A stretch of DNA of 12,426 nt from Bacillota bacterium (GTDB lineage Bacteria > Bacillota > Clostridia > Christensenellales > SZUA-584). The position numbers and the translations under genes are program-made. The DNA lies in assembly GCA_023399095.1 (NCBI GenBank), contig JAEWQS010000113.1, positions 1 to 12,426 of the forward strand. Reading direction: 5' to 3'. Shown here in pieces: positions 1 to 6,235 of the stretch; position 1 is the stretch's first letter; each line of letters begins with the position of its first letter. The notes beneath the pieces were generated by a model. The model worked only from the letters and a program-made list of their open reading frames with translations. It made no database searches and was not told the origin of the DNA.

Positions 1-91
1 GAGGAGCAAGAATATCGCAGCCGCCTGGGGCAGCGCGGAGAGTAGTTCGCAGAGTTAAATGGCCAATAGTGGTTTAAGGTGAGGTATCAAT
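1..91. other. Window edge and upstream region of the DUF6713-like gene
   Basis: All three plus-strand frames are open at the left edge and close at 43-45 (TAG), 56-58 (TAA) and 75-77 (TAA). The stretch may therefore hold the last 14 to 24 codons of an upstream gene, but nothing in the translations lets me choose a frame. A ribosome binding site (AAGGTGAGG, about 76-84) precedes the ATG at 92. I see no convincing promoter, so the gene at 92 may be read from upstream. Confidence 0.35.
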
Positions 92-463
92 ATGGAAAAC
101 ATTTGGATGGTTTTGTTTATTGTTAATATGTCTTTGTTGTTCGTACATGAGATGGATGCGGTTCGAAATCGAGAGTGGCGAATGTTTATCGTATTAAAGG
201 ATATGGAAGATGAAAAAGCCTGCCGCATATTCCTGTTGGCACATGTACCCTTGTATGCGACAGCGCTGTTTCTGCTGATGTCACCGGCAAAACTAATTTT
301 ATTTTATATTCTGGATGCGTTTTTAATCATACACGCAGTCATTCACTTCGGCTTTCGGCATCAAAAACACAATGCTTTTACATCTGCAATATCAAAGGCG
401 ATTATTTATCTGATGGCTGCAATTTCCGCTGTCCACCTGACAGGTATTTGCCTGTTTACATAG
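92..463 (+). CDS. Small multi-pass membrane protein, DUF6713-like
   Basis: This 123-residue protein has about four hydrophobic helices, near residues 5-21, 46-63, 68-87 and 100-122. It resembles the DUF6713 family, which has no known function. The features that suggest this are HEMDA at 19-23, shortly followed by EWRMF at 28-32, then H51 and a His group at H81, H85 and H90 in or next to the third helix. The HE pair plus His residues in membrane helices could form a metal site, but that is inference. The start is the ATG with an AAGGTGAGG site upstream. The gene ends only 14 bp from the 3' end of the convergent methylglyoxal synthase gene, so the two are not co-transcribed. Family assignment is from remembered motif similarity. 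Confidence 0.75.
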   Translation: MENIWMVLFIVNMSLLFVHEMDAVRNREWRMFIVLKDMEDEKACRIFLLAHVPLYATALFLLMSPAKLILFYILDAFLIIHAVIHFGFRHQKHNAFTSAISKAIIYLMAAISAVHLTGICLFT

Positions 464-477
464 AATTGCAATATTCG

Positions 478-921
478 TTAGCTTTCGATCCGGCCCGTAT
501 AGTCGATCAGCGGGCGTACATAGTCTTTGTCCATAAGTGTGGATGAAAGCAGGAAATCCGCAGTGGCTTGGTTCATCGCCACAGGGATGTTATACAGCAC
601 AGCGATGCGAAGCAGCGCTTTCACATCCGGGTCATGCGGCTGTGTGGTGAGTGGATCCCAGAAGAAAATCAGAAAATCCACAGCCAGATCGGCGATGAGA
701 GAGCCGATTTTCTGATCGCCGCCCAAGGGGCCGCTGCGATAGGCCTTTACGGGCAGACCAGTCTGTTCAGAAACCTTTTTGGCTGTGGTGCCTGTGCCGC
801 ACAGAAAGTGGCGCTTTAAGACATACTCGTTTTTCTCGACCCAATCGATGAGATCCTGTTTGCGGTTATCATGTGCGATGAGCGCAATGCTCTTTTGTGC
901 GCGTATCGTATGTGTGTTCAT
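478..921 (-). CDS. mgsA: Methylglyoxal synthase
   Basis: This cytoplasmic enzyme converts dihydroxyacetone phosphate to methylglyoxal and phosphate, a bypass of lower glycolysis used when triose phosphates build up or phosphate is short. The 147-residue length matches the family (E. coli MgsA is 152). The catalytic set is complete, with each residue two positions below the E. coli number: H17 in AHDNRK, D69 in GPLGGDQ, D89 in FFWDPL, H96 and D99 in QPHDPDVKALLR. The phosphate-binding GTGTT lies at 42-46. An AGGGAGGG site sits just upstream of the ATG, and a sigma-A-like promoter precedes it. The gene stands alone on the minus strand, with divergent and convergent neighbours. No glyoxalase gene is visible in the window, so the route for detoxification lies elsewhere. 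Confidence 0.96.
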   Translation of the reverse strand: MNTHTIRAQKSIALIAHDNRKQDLIDWVEKNEYVLKRHFLCGTGTTAKKVSEQTGLPVKAYRSGPLGGDQKIGSLIADLAVDFLIFFWDPLTTQPHDPDVKALLRIAVLYNIPVAMNQATADFLLSSTLMDKDYVRPLIDYTGRIES

Positions 922-948
922 TTGCCCTCCCTTTATTCATTTTCATTC

Positions 949-978
949 ATTATATATCACCCCCGTGTGACGAAGCAA
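949..978 (-). promoter_or_regulatory. Predicted sigma-A promoter of mgsA
   Basis: On the minus strand TTGCTT (973-978) and a perfect TATAAT (949-954) are separated by 18 bp. The expected transcript start, near 942, leaves a short leader that contains the AGGGAGGG ribosome binding site at 924-933. The -10 is strong and the -35 is a 4/6 match. Confidence 0.6.
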
Positions 979-1049
979 ACATTAATCCATGCGCGATTTC
1001 ATAGTTTTCTGTCATAGCTATTAAATCAGAACGTCTCTATAAAAAGAGC

Positions 1050-1085
1050 TTGACCTCGGTCGAATTTACCTTTGAAAGGCATAAT
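1050..1085 (+). promoter_or_regulatory. Palindrome-rich region upstream of the deacetylase gene
   Basis: TTGACC (1050-1055) looks like a -35 hexamer, but the nearest good -10-like sequence, CATAAT (1080-1085), is 24 bp away, which is too far for an ordinary sigma-A promoter. Two small palindromes fill the gap: GACC-TC-GGTC (1052-1061) and CCTTT-G-AAAGG (1069-1079). The rest of 922-1145 holds only the mgsA promoter and leader. Transcription of the deacetylase gene may therefore need another sigma factor or an activator; this is a weak inference. Confidence 0.25.
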
Positions 1086-1145
1086 TGCGCCTGCGTCACA
1101 ATACTATTTAATAAATCTATTTCGTAACTTTAAGGCGGTGTTACT

Positions 1146-1919
1146 ATGCACATATTCGTCGTTAAAAAAAGTACCATTATACGCGCGGCTGTTTTCGTGC
1201 TGCTGGTCGTCGGCGCCATCGTCTACACGCAGGTCGCCATCAATGATGCCGCGCCCGCAGCGTCGATGTCGGAAACGATGCCCATCTGCCGAGTGGCTGC
1301 TGAAGAAAAGGCAGTTGCTCTCACAATCGACACGGCGTTTGGCGACGAGGATTACACAGATGAAATTCTTGAAACGCTCAACAATGAAAGCGTGTACAGC
1401 ACTTTTTTCGTCATGGGGCTTTGGGCAAGCGAGCATCCCGAAGCGGTGGACGCGATTGCGCAGGCTGGCCATGAAATTGCGAGCCACTCCATGAACCATA
1501 TGCGGTATACCGACATGACTGCCGATGAGATGCTTTCGGACGCGAAAGATGCCGCGCAGCTGATATTCGACAAAACGGGATACGATACGCGCAACATCCG
1601 TATGCCGTACGGCGCTTTTGATTCAGCCAGTATCACTGCGCTGGAGAGCCAGGGCTATGTACCCGTGAAATGGAGTCTTGATTCCAAAGACTGGAAGGGC
1701 TTTGATGCGCAGAAAATTGCGGACGGTGTACTCGCGGAGGTCAAAAACGGCGATATCATCATGTTTCAGAACAACATGGCTGCCACGCCCGACGCACTCA
1801 GCGCCATCATACTGGGCCTGCGGGAACAGGGCTTCAAGATCGTGACTGTGTCGGATTTGTTGCTGGACGGCGACTACATTGTGGATGCAACCGGCACTCA
1901 GAGGTACTTTGAAGATTAA
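1146..1919 (+). CDS. Membrane-anchored polysaccharide deacetylase, PdaB-like
   Basis: This 257-residue protein has an N-terminal signal anchor (about 11-30) and an extracellular NodB-homology domain (about 55-240). Family members remove N-acetyl groups from peptidoglycan or other polysaccharides. Visible motifs are: motif 1 TIDTAFGDED with catalytic-base candidate D62; motif 2 SHSMNH with metal-ligand candidates H114 and H118; motif 3 RMPYG at 152-156; motif 4 LDSKDW at 178-183. Two positions differ from active enzymes. The second Asp of TFDD is T63, a departure also known in PdaB-type proteins, and the late motif normally carrying a His reads MFQNN with Q208. Activity is therefore uncertain. 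The start has AAGGCGGTG upstream. The SSB-like gene follows after 22 bp, so the two are probably co-transcribed. The substrate cannot be deduced. Confidence 0.88.
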   Translation: MHIFVVKKSTIIRAAVFVLLVVGAIVYTQVAINDAAPAASMSETMPICRVAAEEKAVALTIDTAFGDEDYTDEILETLNNESVYSTFFVMGLWASEHPEAVDAIAQAGHEIASHSMNHMRYTDMTADEMLSDAKDAAQLIFDKTGYDTRNIRMPYGAFDSASITALESQGYVPVKWSLDSKDWKGFDAQKIADGVLAEVKNGDIIMFQNNMAATPDALSAIILGLREQGFKIVTVSDLLLDGDYIVDATGTQRYFED

Positions 1920-1941
1920 AAAATCGATTCGAGGATGAAAC

Positions 1942-2541
1942 ATGCAGGATACGACAAACAGCGTCAGCATCGCCGGGCGTTTGAAAAGTCTCGAGCTGTC
2001 GCATAAGATATACGGAGAGGCGTTTTACACATTTTATCTGGAATGCGAAAGACTCAGCGATAAGACAGACATCCTGCCGATTACCGTTTCGGAGCGGCTG
2101 CTTGCGAAGCATCCGCTTTGTGACGGGGAATCCGTCACGGTCAGAGGACAGCTGCGCTCGTATAACAAACTGGTGGACGGCAGGGTGCGCCTTTATCTCA
2201 CCGTGTTTGCACGTGAAATCGGGGAATGTACCACCTCGATCAATGAAATTGAGCTCAAAGGCTTTGTCTGCAAGCCGCCTGTTTTCCGCGTGACGCCTTT
2301 TGGCCGGGAGATCACGGATATACTGGTGGCGGCAAACCGTGCGTACAACAAATCGGATTACATCCCCTGCATCGTGTGGGGGAGAAACGCTCGTTTCGCG
2401 TCAGGGTTTGAGGTGGGCGACAAAATATCGGTGTTTGGGCGCGTTCAATCGCGTCAGTATGAAAAGGTGCTGGAAAGCGGCGAGAAGATCACGCGCGTCG
2501 CCTATGAAGTTTCAATTTCGCGTCTTTCGAAGGACTGGTAA
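1942..2541 (+). CDS. Tandem OB-fold single-strand-binding-like protein
   Basis: The 199-residue protein appears to contain two SSB/PriB-like OB folds. The first spans about 6-92 (VSIAGRL opening strand, VTVRGQL at 65-71, RLYLTVFA near 83-90) and the second about 100-196 (IELKGFV, then LVAANRAYNKSDYIPCIVWG around 128-147 and GDKISVFGRVQSR at 159-171). The second half matches SSB best, with the typical aromatic and glycine spacing of the DNA-binding sheet. The acidic C-terminal tail that housekeeping SSB uses to recruit partners is missing; the protein ends in LSKDW. It is therefore more likely an accessory DNA-binding protein than the main SSB. A GAGGATG site precedes the ATG. Binding to single-stranded DNA is inferred from the fold only. 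Confidence 0.75.
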   Translation: MQDTTNSVSIAGRLKSLELSHKIYGEAFYTFYLECERLSDKTDILPITVSERLLAKHPLCDGESVTVRGQLRSYNKLVDGRVRLYLTVFAREIGECTTSINEIELKGFVCKPPVFRVTPFGREITDILVAANRAYNKSDYIPCIVWGRNARFASGFEVGDKISVFGRVQSRQYEKVLESGEKITRVAYEVSISRLSKDW

Positions 2542-2601
2542 CAAGGCTGTTATCAAATACAGCCCCTGTGGGACAAGCCTTATCCGGTTGATTGCAAAAA
2601 C

Positions 2602-2630
2602 TTGTTATTTATGCTGGACTCATGTATAAT
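2602..2630 (+). promoter_or_regulatory. Sigma-A promoter of the flavoprotein gene
   Basis: TTGTTA (2602-2607) and a perfect TATAAT (2625-2630) are separated by 17 bp. The predicted transcript start, near 2637, lies downstream of the in-frame ATG at 2592-2600. That argues against a longer protein and for the ATG at 2676, which has its own AAAAGGGG site at 2663-2670. Confidence 0.75.
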
Positions 2631-2675
2631 ACCATGCGGACAGTTATCTCACAATCAGCTTTAAAAGGGGCTAAT

Positions 2676-4073
2676 ATGAAGAGCAAAAGAGTTAAATACG
2701 ACGTGGCAATTATCGGCGGCGGTATCAGCGGGCTTATGGCTGCGCACCGGCTGTCGGTTACTGACCCGTCTTTACATGTCGTTCTGGTTGAAAAAGGCGC
2801 CTCGCTGGACGCAAGACGCTGCCCGATGATTACGCGCAAGCTCAGCAACTGCCTTTATTGCCCGCATTGCGCCATCATGGAAGGCATGGCGGGCGCAGGC
2901 GCATTCAGCGACGGTAAATATGTGATATCCACCGAATACGGCGGCTGGCTCACGGATTACTTAAGCCCCGCCACAGTGATCGATTATATCGAGCAGGCGG
3001 ACAAGCTGCTCGTGGGCTACGGCGCTTCCACAGACAGGTACATGCCGGACAATGAGCTGAAAAAGCTTTGCCTCAAGCACGATCTGCACATGCAGCAAGC
3101 GGAGCTCAAGCACCTTGGCACCGATGCGAATTATGAGACGATGAAGCATATGATTGCGGATGTGACGACGCGTGTGGAAATTCTTACGCGCACCGAAGTG
3201 CTGGACGTGGACAAAGAGACGCATATGCTTTATACCGCAGACGGTGAATTCTCTGCGGATGTGATTCTTTTTGCTGTGGGACGCGTGGGCAGCCGCTCGT
3301 TCGCGCAGTGGTGCCGCAAAAACAGCATTGAGATGACCAATAATCAAGTGGACATCGGTGTGCGCGTGGAACTGCCGGCGATTGTCTGGGAGCATTTTTC
3401 TAAAAAAATATACGAGCCAAAGATATGGTACAGAAGCAAGAGCTACGGCGATGTGACACGCATGTTCTGCTTTAACGAGCGCGGCAATGTGGTGATGGAG
3501 AACACGGACGGCGTGCTCACGGTGAACGGCCACTCCTACAAGGGAGAAGACAGAAAAACAGCCAACTCCAACTTTGCGCTGCTGAGCACCATGAAGTTTA
3601 CCCAGCCGTTCAAGGACCCGATTGAATACGCGCGGTATGTGGCGTCTCTCGGAAATCTGATCAGCGGGGGCAGCGTGCTTGTGCAGCGCTTGGGTGACTT
3701 AGAAGCGGGGCGGCGCAGTGATGCCGCACGCTTACGAGCCTCTACCACGGTGCCCACATTGGATGTGGTACCCGGAGACTTAAGCCTTTGTATGCCAAAG
3801 CGACAGCTGGACAACATCATCGAAACGCTGCATGCGCTTGACAGCATCGCGCCCGGCACAGCCAACCACGACACGCTGCTTTACGGCATTGAGTGTAAAT
3901 ACTATTCTGCGCGGCCCGCATCCAAAGAATTTGAGCTGGTCGGCTGCAAGGATATTTATGCTGTCGGTGATGGCGCTGGGTTCACGCGCTCGCTTTCGCA
4001 CGCAGCGGCGCACGGCCTTTATGTGGCAGACGGCATACTATCGCGGAGACGGACAAACATATCAGTTGAATAG
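2676..4073 (+). CDS. FAD-dependent dehydrogenase, COG2509 type
   Basis: This 465-residue flavoprotein starts with a dinucleotide-binding motif (DVAIIGGGISG, 9-19, ending in a Glu-containing strand VLVEK) and closes with a second FAD-contact segment (DIYAVGDGAGFTRSLSHAAA, 426-445). Between them lies the hallmark of COG2509, uncharacterised FAD-dependent dehydrogenases: a Cys cluster C49, C59, C62 and C65, followed by MAGAGAFSDGKY (71-82). The cluster could bind iron-sulfur or zinc, or be redox active; its role is not known to me. The reaction and substrate are unknown. An in-frame ATG at 2592 would add 28 residues, but the promoter and ribosome binding site favour the start at 2676. The gene appears monocistronic or is followed weakly by the cyclase gene. 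The family call is firm, the function open. Confidence 0.9.
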   Translation: MKSKRVKYDVAIIGGGISGLMAAHRLSVTDPSLHVVLVEKGASLDARRCPMITRKLSNCLYCPHCAIMEGMAGAGAFSDGKYVISTEYGGWLTDYLSPATVIDYIEQADKLLVGYGASTDRYMPDNELKKLCLKHDLHMQQAELKHLGTDANYETMKHMIADVTTRVEILTRTEVLDVDKETHMLYTADGEFSADVILFAVGRVGSRSFAQWCRKNSIEMTNNQVDIGVRVELPAIVWEHFSKKIYEPKIWYRSKSYGDVTRMFCFNERGNVVMENTDGVLTVNGHSYKGEDRKTANSNFALLSTMKFTQPFKDPIEYARYVASLGNLISGGSVLVQRLGDLEAGRRSDAARLRASTTVPTLDVVPGDLSLCMPKRQLDNIIETLHALDSIAPGTANHDTLLYGIECKYYSARPASKEFELVGCKDIYAVGDGAGFTRSLSHAAAHGLYVADGILSRRRTNISVE

Positions 4074-4127
4074 CATGAAAATGTTTGTCCAGTCGGAGCA
4101 ATAAAAAACAGGATAAAGGACTGACAA
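4051..4127 (+). promoter_or_regulatory. Two mutually exclusive RNA hairpins after the flavoprotein gene
   Basis: GGACAAACAT (4051-4060) and ATGTTTGTCC (4081-4090) form a perfect 10-bp inverted repeat whose 20-nt loop contains the flavoprotein stop codon (4071-4073). The right arm overlaps TTGTC-C-AGTC (4085-4094), which can instead pair with GACTGACAA (4119-4127) as nine pairs with one bulged C. Both cannot form together. No U-tract follows either, so neither is a classic terminator. They may shape readthrough into the cyclase gene or protect the 3' end of the flavoprotein mRNA. Confidence 0.45.
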
Positions 4128-4149
4128 TATTACATAACGGTGATATGTA
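4121..4149 (+). promoter_or_regulatory. Possible promoter of the diguanylate cyclase gene
   Basis: CTGACA (4121-4126, 5/6) lies 17 bp from TATGTA (4144-4149, weak), which is preceded by TG one base upstream (4141-4142) as in an extended -10. The leader would be short, ending in AAGGAA (4165-4170) before the ATG at 4177. The -35 overlaps the second hairpin arm. Confidence 0.35.
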
Positions 4150-4176
4150 TTCGCATTAACAATTAAGGAATTGAAA

Positions 4177-5262
4177 ATGGCATCACTATTTAAAACAAAG
4201 GCGAAAGGTGCTTTCGGAGACCACCGGATGGCGGCCTCGTTGCCGATATTTAGAATATTTGCGGTTTTTGTTTCTGCCTTTAATCTGCTTCTGCTGATTC
4301 CCGATTTGGCCAATCTAAACGGCCAATCGGTTTGGCCGATTATTGTGGTTCGCGCAGTTTTTTCCGTCGTCGTGCTGAGTTCGTTATTCTGGGTTGCCAG
4401 ATTAAAAACGTTTTTGTCTTTATCAATCATCACATCGGTTTTTGAAATCGTTGCCGTGGTTATTTTCCTTTTTGTGTTCCGCTTATACCCTGAGGCGGAT
4501 TTTTTAATTCAAATGCTGGGTGTGATGGCGATCATACTGGTCACCTTTATTGTACCGAATATCTGGCTCGTTTCTGTGGGAATATCAGCCATGGCGGCCG
4601 CAGGGTTTCTTTTGCTGGCAAGGTTAAGCGTTTCCAATCTGACAAACAACCATTTCTACGCGGGGATCGTTTATCTCGCTTTTGAAATTGCGGTCGGCGC
4701 TGCATATTCTTTATCATTTATGAGGTACCAATACCGGGAGTTCGTGGCCAAAAACGAGCTTGAGCGCATCTATTCTACCGACCCGTTAACCAAGATCGGA
4801 AACCGGGTTAAGCTGGAAGATGAGGCGAATAAATGGCTCGCCTATTGTGAGAAAGACAACCAGCCATTGTGCCTTGCGTTGTTGGACGTGGACAACTTGA
4901 AAAAAATCAACGACAGCCATGGCCATCTCGTAGGAGATACCGTGCTTTATGAGACGGCACAAATTCTGCGCGCAAAGCTACGTAAAAAGGACGTGTGTGT
5001 GCGTTGGGGCGGCGATGAGTTTATATTGCTGCTTCCGTGCATGAGTGTCGACAATGCGTACAAGCTTGCTATGGAAATCAAAGATGCGATTACAAGCTTT
5101 GAGTTTTCCGCGAGGCTCGCTATATCCTGTAGCTTTGGCATCGCGCAGATGCAAAGGGGACAGAGCCTCGAACAGCTCATCGCTCAGGCAGATGCGTCGA
5201 TGTATCTTGCCAAGGAGCACGGCAAAAACACCATCGAGGTGGGCATCGATATAAGACGATGA
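4177..5262 (+). CDS. Six-TM diguanylate cyclase (GGDEF domain)
   Basis: The 361-residue protein makes the second messenger cyclic di-GMP from two GTP. About six hydrophobic helices fill residues 22-180 and form a membrane sensor domain that I cannot assign to a named family. A short linker leads to the GGDEF domain (about 195-355). Key elements are DPLTKIGNR (202-210), the metal-binding LLDVDNLKKIND (235-246) and an intact GGDEF (278-282). A product-inhibition I-site RKKD lies at 269-272, exactly five residues before it. An active, feedback-inhibited enzyme is expected. No EAL or HD-GYP domain is present. A TTG at 4171 would add two residues, but AAGGAA at 4165-4170 is better placed for the ATG at 4177. 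A strong terminator follows. The sensed signal is unknown. Confidence 0.93.
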   Translation: MASLFKTKAKGAFGDHRMAASLPIFRIFAVFVSAFNLLLLIPDLANLNGQSVWPIIVVRAVFSVVVLSSLFWVARLKTFLSLSIITSVFEIVAVVIFLFVFRLYPEADFLIQMLGVMAIILVTFIVPNIWLVSVGISAMAAAGFLLLARLSVSNLTNNHFYAGIVYLAFEIAVGAAYSLSFMRYQYREFVAKNELERIYSTDPLTKIGNRVKLEDEANKWLAYCEKDNQPLCLALLDVDNLKKINDSHGHLVGDTVLYETAQILRAKLRKKDVCVRWGGDEFILLLPCMSVDNAYKLAMEIKDAITSFEFSARLAISCSFGIAQMQRGQSLEQLIAQADASMYLAKEHGKNTIEVGIDIRR

Positions 5263-5279
5263 TGAAAATGGAGCTGTAT

Positions 5280-5340
5280 AACCGCTTAGCAAGGTCCGTC
5301 TTATTCCTTTTAAACGGACGGCAGCGGTTTTTTTGTTTTT
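5280..5340 (+). terminator. Rho-independent terminator after the cyclase gene
   Basis: The outer stem AACCGCT (5280-5286) pairs with AGCGGTT (5323-5329), and the inner stem GTCCGT (5294-5299) pairs with ACGGAC (5314-5319), with an internal loop between them. A run of T interrupted by one G follows (5328-5340). It separates the cyclase unit from the exporter operon. Confidence 0.8.
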
Positions 5341-5354
5341 TGGGGCTATAGGTA

Positions 5355-5385
5355 TTGACCTTCTCCTTGGTGGAAGGTATACAAT
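5355..5385 (+). promoter_or_regulatory. Promoter and operator of MerR-family architecture
   Basis: TTGACC (5355-5360) and TACAAT (5380-5385) are separated by 19 bp, the over-long spacing typical of promoters that MerR-family activators twist into alignment. A dyad ACCTTC (5358-5363) / GAAGGT (5373-5378) fills the spacer, as in SoxR, BmrR and related operators. An alternative 17-bp reading with TATACA (5378-5383) exists, so a constitutive promoter is not excluded. It lies just after the cyclase terminator and points at the ABC exporter genes. No merR gene is in the window. Confidence 0.6.
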
Positions 5386-5456
5386 AAGCGCAAAACTAAG
5401 CGATAACGTCGTCATTGAACGAAACGTAAAAGAGCTAGGAACGGGTTGCTTCATTC

Positions 5457-5485
5457 TTTACGATGTTATATGCTGGTGATATAAT
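5457..5485 (+). promoter_or_regulatory. Second promoter of the ABC exporter operon
   Basis: TTTACG (5457-5462) lies 17 bp before a perfect TATAAT (5480-5485), which carries an extended -10 TG at 5477-5478. A start near 5492 gives a leader of about 24 nt containing GGAGG (5505-5509). This may give basal expression, with the upstream MerR-type promoter adding induced expression. Confidence 0.6.
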
Positions 5486-5515
5486 TTTTCAGGAAAAGGA
5501 AATTGGAGGTATTAT

Positions 5516-6235
5516 ATGATTGAAATCATCAATGTGTCGAAAACGTACGGTGGAAGAGTAAAGGCCGTAGACGGCATATCGCTGACCGTGGATTCCGGGT
5601 GTATATACGGCTTCTTAGGGCCAAACGGTGCAGGTAAAACAACGACGATCAAGCTGATTACGGGCATCATACAGCCGGACAGCGGCACGATTCGCGTGGA
5701 CGGACACGACACCAAAAACGATGCACTTGGTGCAAAGATGAATATCGGTTTTGTTCCCGACGACCCGAATGTATTTTTAGGTCTCAAAGGTATTGAGTAT
5801 TTGGCCTTTATGGCGGATATTTACGGCGTGTCCTCTGACGACCGAAAGAGAATCATCGATGATATGGCAAAACGCTTTGAAATGACCAGTGCGCTTGGTG
5901 ACAAGATTCAGAGCTATTCACACGGTATGCGCCAGAAGATCGTGATTATGGGAGCGCTGCTGCATCAGCCTAAGGTGTGGATACTCGATGAGCCCATGAC
6001 AGGGCTCGATCCCAAATCAGCGTTTGAATTAAAAGCAATGATGCGCGAGCATGCCAACAAGGGCAACACCGTGTTTTTCTCGACGCATGTGCTGGAGGTG
6101 GCTGAAAAAGTATGCGACAAAGTGGCCGTGGTTGGCTCGGGTCATATTCTTTTCTCGGGCGATATTCAGACAATGAAGAAGAGCAGCGACTCATCGCTGG
6201 AAAAAATGTTTTTGGAGATGACGCAGAATGCATAA
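5516..6235 (+). CDS. ABC transporter ATP-binding protein (ABC-2 type exporter)
   Basis: This 239-residue nucleotide-binding subunit powers the membrane protein encoded next to it. Visible motifs are Walker A GPNGAGKT (35-42), signature SYSHGMRQK (133-141, a variant of LSGGQ common in drug and lipid-type ABC-2 exporters), Walker B VWILDEP (154-160), D-loop GLDP (163-166) and switch His H191 in STHVLEVAEK. The Q-loop position reads FVPDDP, with Asp where Gln or Glu is usual. The protein lacks a long C-terminal extension. The start has GGAGG at 5505-5509. The reading frame overlaps the permease gene by 8 nt, which implies translational coupling. Family members export drugs, peptides or lipids, or act in resistance and immunity; the substrate here is unknown. 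Confidence 0.94.
   Translation: MIEIINVSKTYGGRVKAVDGISLTVDSGCIYGFLGPNGAGKTTTIKLITGIIQPDSGTIRVDGHDTKNDALGAKMNIGFVPDDPNVFLGLKGIEYLAFMADIYGVSSDDRKRIIDDMAKRFEMTSALGDKIQSYSHGMRQKIVIMGALLHQPKVWILDEPMTGLDPKSAFELKAMMREHANKGNTVFFSTHVLEVAEKVCDKVAVVGSGHILFSGDIQTMKKSSDSSLEKMFLEMTQNA

Noticed and set aside
465..476. AATTGCAATATT at 465-476 is the reverse complement of AATATTGCAATT at 11849-11860
   Set aside because: Twelve-base AT-rich matches are expected by chance in a window of this length, and the first copy sits between convergent genes.
2545..2581. Possible terminator after the SSB-like gene (GGCTGT/ACAGCC and AAGGCT/AGCCTT)
   Set aside because: The stems are short and compete with each other, and no T-tract follows; not enough to call a terminator.
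2592..2675. Longer start for the flavoprotein (ATG at 2592)
   Set aside because: The predicted sigma-A -10 at 2625-2630 lies inside this extension, and the Shine-Dalgarno at 2663-2670 fits the ATG at 2676, immediately before the conserved FAD-binding strand.
2961..3533. 190-codon open frame on the minus strand inside the flavoprotein gene
   Set aside because: It lies wholly antisense to a well-supported gene, the translation is His- and Arg-rich with no motif, and no ribosome binding site is apparent.
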